Shown here: piece after piece, positions 61,942-64,000 of the stretch | Position numbering within the stretch: position 1 is the stretch's first letter | Layout of the letters: each line of letters opens with the position of its first letter | Source: Amycolatopsis palatopharyngis | Lineage (GTDB): Bacteria > Actinomycetota > Actinomycetes > Mycobacteriales > Pseudonocardiaceae | Direction: 5' to 3' | Assembly (NCBI RefSeq): GCF_003385185.1 | Contig: NZ_PQHZ01000017.1 | Coordinates: forward strand, 1 to 64,000 | Length of the DNA stretch: 64,000 nt | Made by a program: the position numbers and the translations under genes | The notes under the pieces: model-generated | Databases searched by the model: none | What the model was told of the DNA's origin: nothing | What the model saw: only the letters and a program-made list of their open reading frames with translations

Positions 61942-61965
61942 TGACAAATCGCAAACGATTCGTCA
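61942..61965. promoter_or_regulatory. Inverted repeat between module 2 and kgd
   Basis: TGACAAATCG-CAAA-CGATTCGTCA, 10-bp arms with one mismatch, in the 329-bp divergent gap. TTGACG at 61972-61977 could be a -35 for kgd. Regulator unknown. Nothing else recognisable in 61811-62139. Confidence 0.45.
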
Positions 61966-62139
61966 GTGAGGTTGACGGAGTTCGCTCACATGTCGCTACG
62001 CAAGGGGGTTAGCCTGGTAGGCGCGTAACCGGACACAGCCGCCGAAACGTGGTGTTGGTCTCAAGGATGCGTCCGATCGCGCACTGGCAGCAAGAACACA
62101 GACAACCAGATCGAGTATGGATAGAGGCGAGTCCCTGCC

Positions 62140-64000
62140 GTGTCCAGCAGCAGCCCTGCGTCACAGTTCGGCCCCAACGAATGGCTCGTCGAGGAGATGT
62201 ACGACCAGTTCCTCGCCGACCCCTCCTCCGTAGATGCCGCATGGCATGACTTCTTCGCCGACTTCAAGCCGACGCAGGCCGCGCCGTCGTCCCCGGGTGG
62301 TGGGGACAAGTCCGACAGCCCAGCACGCAACGGGCAGGCCCCCGCGAAGTCGAGCACCCCTCCCGCGGCACCGGCGAAAGACAAGCCCGCCACGAAGGCC
62401 GCGGCACCCAAGCCAGAGCCGAAGGCGGCCACACCTGCGCCCAAGCCGGCCGCGAAGGCCACTCAGGACGGCAAGGCCGATACGGCCAAGCCCGCCGAGC
62501 CGGAGCGCAAGACCCTGCGCGGTGCCGCCGCGGCCATCGCGAAGAACATGGACGCATCCCTGACGGTTCCGACCGCCACCAGTGTGCGTGCCGTTCCGGC
62601 CAAGCTCATGGCCGACAACCGAATCGTGATCAACAACCACCTCAAGCGCACCCGTGGCGGGAAGATCTCCTTCACCCACCTCATCGGGTACGCCATGGTT
62701 CGGGCGCTGCAGGAGTTCCCGAACATGAACCGGCACTACGAACTGATCGACGGCAAGCCGCATTCAGTCACCCCGGAGCACGTCAACCTCGGTCTGGCGA
62801 TCGACATGAAGGGCAAGGAGGGTGCCCGCACCCTCGTCGTCGCCTCGATCAAGAACACCGAGAAGATGACGTTCCTGCAGTTCTGGCAGGCCTACGAGGA
62901 GATCGTCAAGAAGGCGCGCAACAACAAGCTCACCGCCGACGATTTCGCCGGAACCACCATCTCGCTGACCAACCCCGGCGGCATCGGCACCAACCACTCG
63001 GTGCCTCGCCTGCAGGTCAACCAGGGCGCGATCATCGGCGTCGGCGCCATGGAGTACCCGGCGCACTTCCAGGGCACCAGCGAGAAGGCCCTCACCGAGA
63101 TGGGCGTCAGCAAGATCATGACGCTCACCTCGACGTACGACCACCGGATCATCCAGGGCGCCGAGTCCGGCGAGTTCCTCAAACGGATCCACCAGTTGCT
63201 GCTCGGCGAGGACGGCTTCTACGACGACGTCTTCACCTCGCTGCGCCTGCCCTACGAGCCGGTGCGCTGGGTCGAGGACATCCCCGAGGGCGCGGTCGAC
63301 AAGACCGCGCGGGTGATCGAGCTGATCGACGCCTACCGCATGCGCGGGCACCTGATGGCCGACACCGACCCGCTGAACTACCGGCAGCGCAGGCACGAGG
63401 ACCTCGACGTCCTCTCGCACGGCCTGACGCTGTGGGACCTCGACCGCGAGTTCGCGGTCGGCGGCTTCGCCGGTCAGGAGCGGATGAAGCTGCGCGACAT
63501 CCTCGGCGTGCTGCGCAACTCCTACTGCCGCACCGTGGGCATCGAGTACACCCACATCCTCGACCCGGACGAGCGTCGCTGGATCCAGGACCGGGTGGAG
63601 ATCCCGCACGAGAAGCCCGAGACCTCGGTGCAGAAGTACGTGCTGTCCAAGCTCAACGCCTCGGAGGCTTTCGAGACGTTCCTGCAGACCAAGTACGTCG
63701 GCCAGAAGCGGTTCTCGCTCGAGGGCGGGGAGACCGTGATCCCGCTGCTGGACACGGTGCTGGACAAGGCCGCCGAGCACGAGCTCGACGAGGTCGTCAT
63801 CGGCATGCCGCACCGCGGCAGGTTGAACGTGCTGGCCAACATCGTCGGCAAGCCGATCTCGCAGATCTTCCAGGAGTTCGAGGGCAACCTCGACCCGGGC
63901 CAGGCGCACGGTTCCGGCGACGTGAAGTACCACCTCGGGGCAGAGGGCAAGTACTTCCGGATGTTCGGCGACGGCGAGACAAAGGTGTCGCTGACCGCGA
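62140..64000 (+). CDS. kgd: Multifunctional 2-oxoglutarate dehydrogenase/decarboxylase (Kgd), 5' part
   Basis: First 620 codons from GTG at 62140; the gene runs off the window (family total ~1,200-1,230 aa). [20 protein letters not shown] starts the E1 linker, followed by a Pro/Ala/Lys-rich hinge, then the succinyltransferase-like (E2) domain ending [18 protein letters not shown] with the His-x3-x-Asp region. E1 sequence ([39 protein letters not shown]) begins near residue 385. It catalyses 2-oxoglutarate decarboxylation and transfer in the TCA cycle, normally controlled by the FHA protein OdhI/GarA. Confidence 0.95.
   Translation, partial: MSSSSPASQFGPNEWLVEEMYDQFLADPSSVDAAWHDFFADFKPTQAAPSSPGGGDKSDSPARNGQAPAKSSTPPAAPAKDKPATKAAAPKPEPKAATPAPKPAAKATQDGKADTAKPAEPERKTLRGAAAAIAKNMDASLTVPTATSVRAVPAKLMADNRIVINNHLKRTRGGKISFTHLIGYAMVRALQEFPNMNRHYELIDGKPHSVTPEHVNLGLAIDMKGKEGARTLVVASIKNTEKMTFLQFWQAYEEIVKKARNNKLTADDFAGTTISLTNPGGIGTNHSVPRLQVNQGAIIGVGAMEYPAHFQGTSEKALTEMGVSKIMTLTSTYDHRIIQGAESGEFLKRIHQLLLGEDGFYDDVFTSLRLPYEPVRWVEDIPEGAVDKTARVIELIDAYRMRGHLMADTDPLNYRQRRHEDLDVLSHGLTLWDLDREFAVGGFAGQERMKLRDILGVLRNSYCRTVGIEYTHILDPDERRWIQDRVEIPHEKPETSVQKYVLSKLNASEAFETFLQTKYVGQKRFSLEGGETVIPLLDTVLDKAAEHELDEVVIGMPHRGRLNVLANIVGKPISQIFQEFEGNLDPGQAHGSGDVKYHLGAEGKYFRMFGDGETKVSLTA

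Noticed and set aside
1..64000. tRNA, rRNA, CRISPR arrays, transposases, integrases and phage genes.
   Set aside because: None could be seen on reading both strands; short or divergent RNAs could still have been missed without a covariance search.

Overview
The window is high-GC actinobacterial chromosome, most likely from the Pseudonocardiales (Amycolatopsis/Prauserella-like; the genus cannot be fixed by reading). The evidence is GTG starts and near-uniform G/C third positions, the Kgd-type 2-oxoglutarate dehydrogenase, a Scy/FilP-type coiled coil beside methylmalonyl-CoA genes, an Rv1264-type adenylate cyclase, an accD1-accA1-fadE19-type operon, and EspC-like type VII secretion substrates. 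I saw no rRNA, tRNA, CRISPR array, insertion sequence or phage. It is chromosomal housekeeping sequence with accessory islands.

Layout. 1-8.8 kb: two methyltransferases, an enoyl-CoA hydratase, an ABC ATPase, a His-rich DUF4396 membrane protein behind a CsoR-like operator, a BlaI/M56 regulator-protease pair and glycogen phosphorylase. 8.9-13.3 kb: two tandem lipoprotein zinc proteases, a YbbN-type thioredoxin and a thiamine-binding protein. 13.4-16.1 kb: type VII-associated module 1 (membrane protein, YbaB-like, EspC-like, toxin-less carrier). 16.2-20.5 kb: MarR/DUF3817, a sortase substrate, and a LacI-ManA-micropeptide unit. 20.5-23.1 kb: a MocR regulator divergent from an AhpD-like protein and a PEP mutase/isocitrate lyase-family enzyme. 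23.2-28.7 kb: acyl-CoA genes (meaB, thiolase, methylmalonyl-CoA epimerase, ccr) consistent with ethylmalonyl-CoA or methylmalonyl-CoA metabolism. 28.7-35.6 kb: polarity coiled coil, universal stress protein, adenylate cyclase, proA-like gene, M50 protease and AlkA-type glycosylase. 35.8-37.8 kb: an Erm-type rRNA methyltransferase behind a short leader ORF, then a methyltransferase. 37.9-45 kb: a leucine-type acyl-CoA carboxylase/dehydrogenase operon carrying operators that match one in front of a nearby TetR gene. 45-50 kb: VOC/PadR genes, and PucR with alanine dehydrogenase. 50-55.8 kb: three ABC transporter genes. 55.9-61.8 kb: module 2, a full RHS polymorphic toxin with YbaB-like and EspC-like partners upstream and a candidate immunity gene downstream. 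62.1 kb to the end: kgd, cut by the window edge.

Most interesting. (1) The RHS toxin locus: its presumed immunity protein resembles domain IV of elongation factor G, which suggests a decoy type of immunity. (2) Two paralogous modules share gene order and the same one-base start/stop overlap, but only one carries an RHS-toxin cargo. (3) A 23-residue micropeptide is translationally coupled to the manA-like gene. (4) Two families of intergenic palindromic repeats sit mostly at 3' ends; one adjacent pair shows covarying bases. (5) There is an Erm leader peptide and a three-site TetR operator set. Everything here is from reading; no search or folding program was run.
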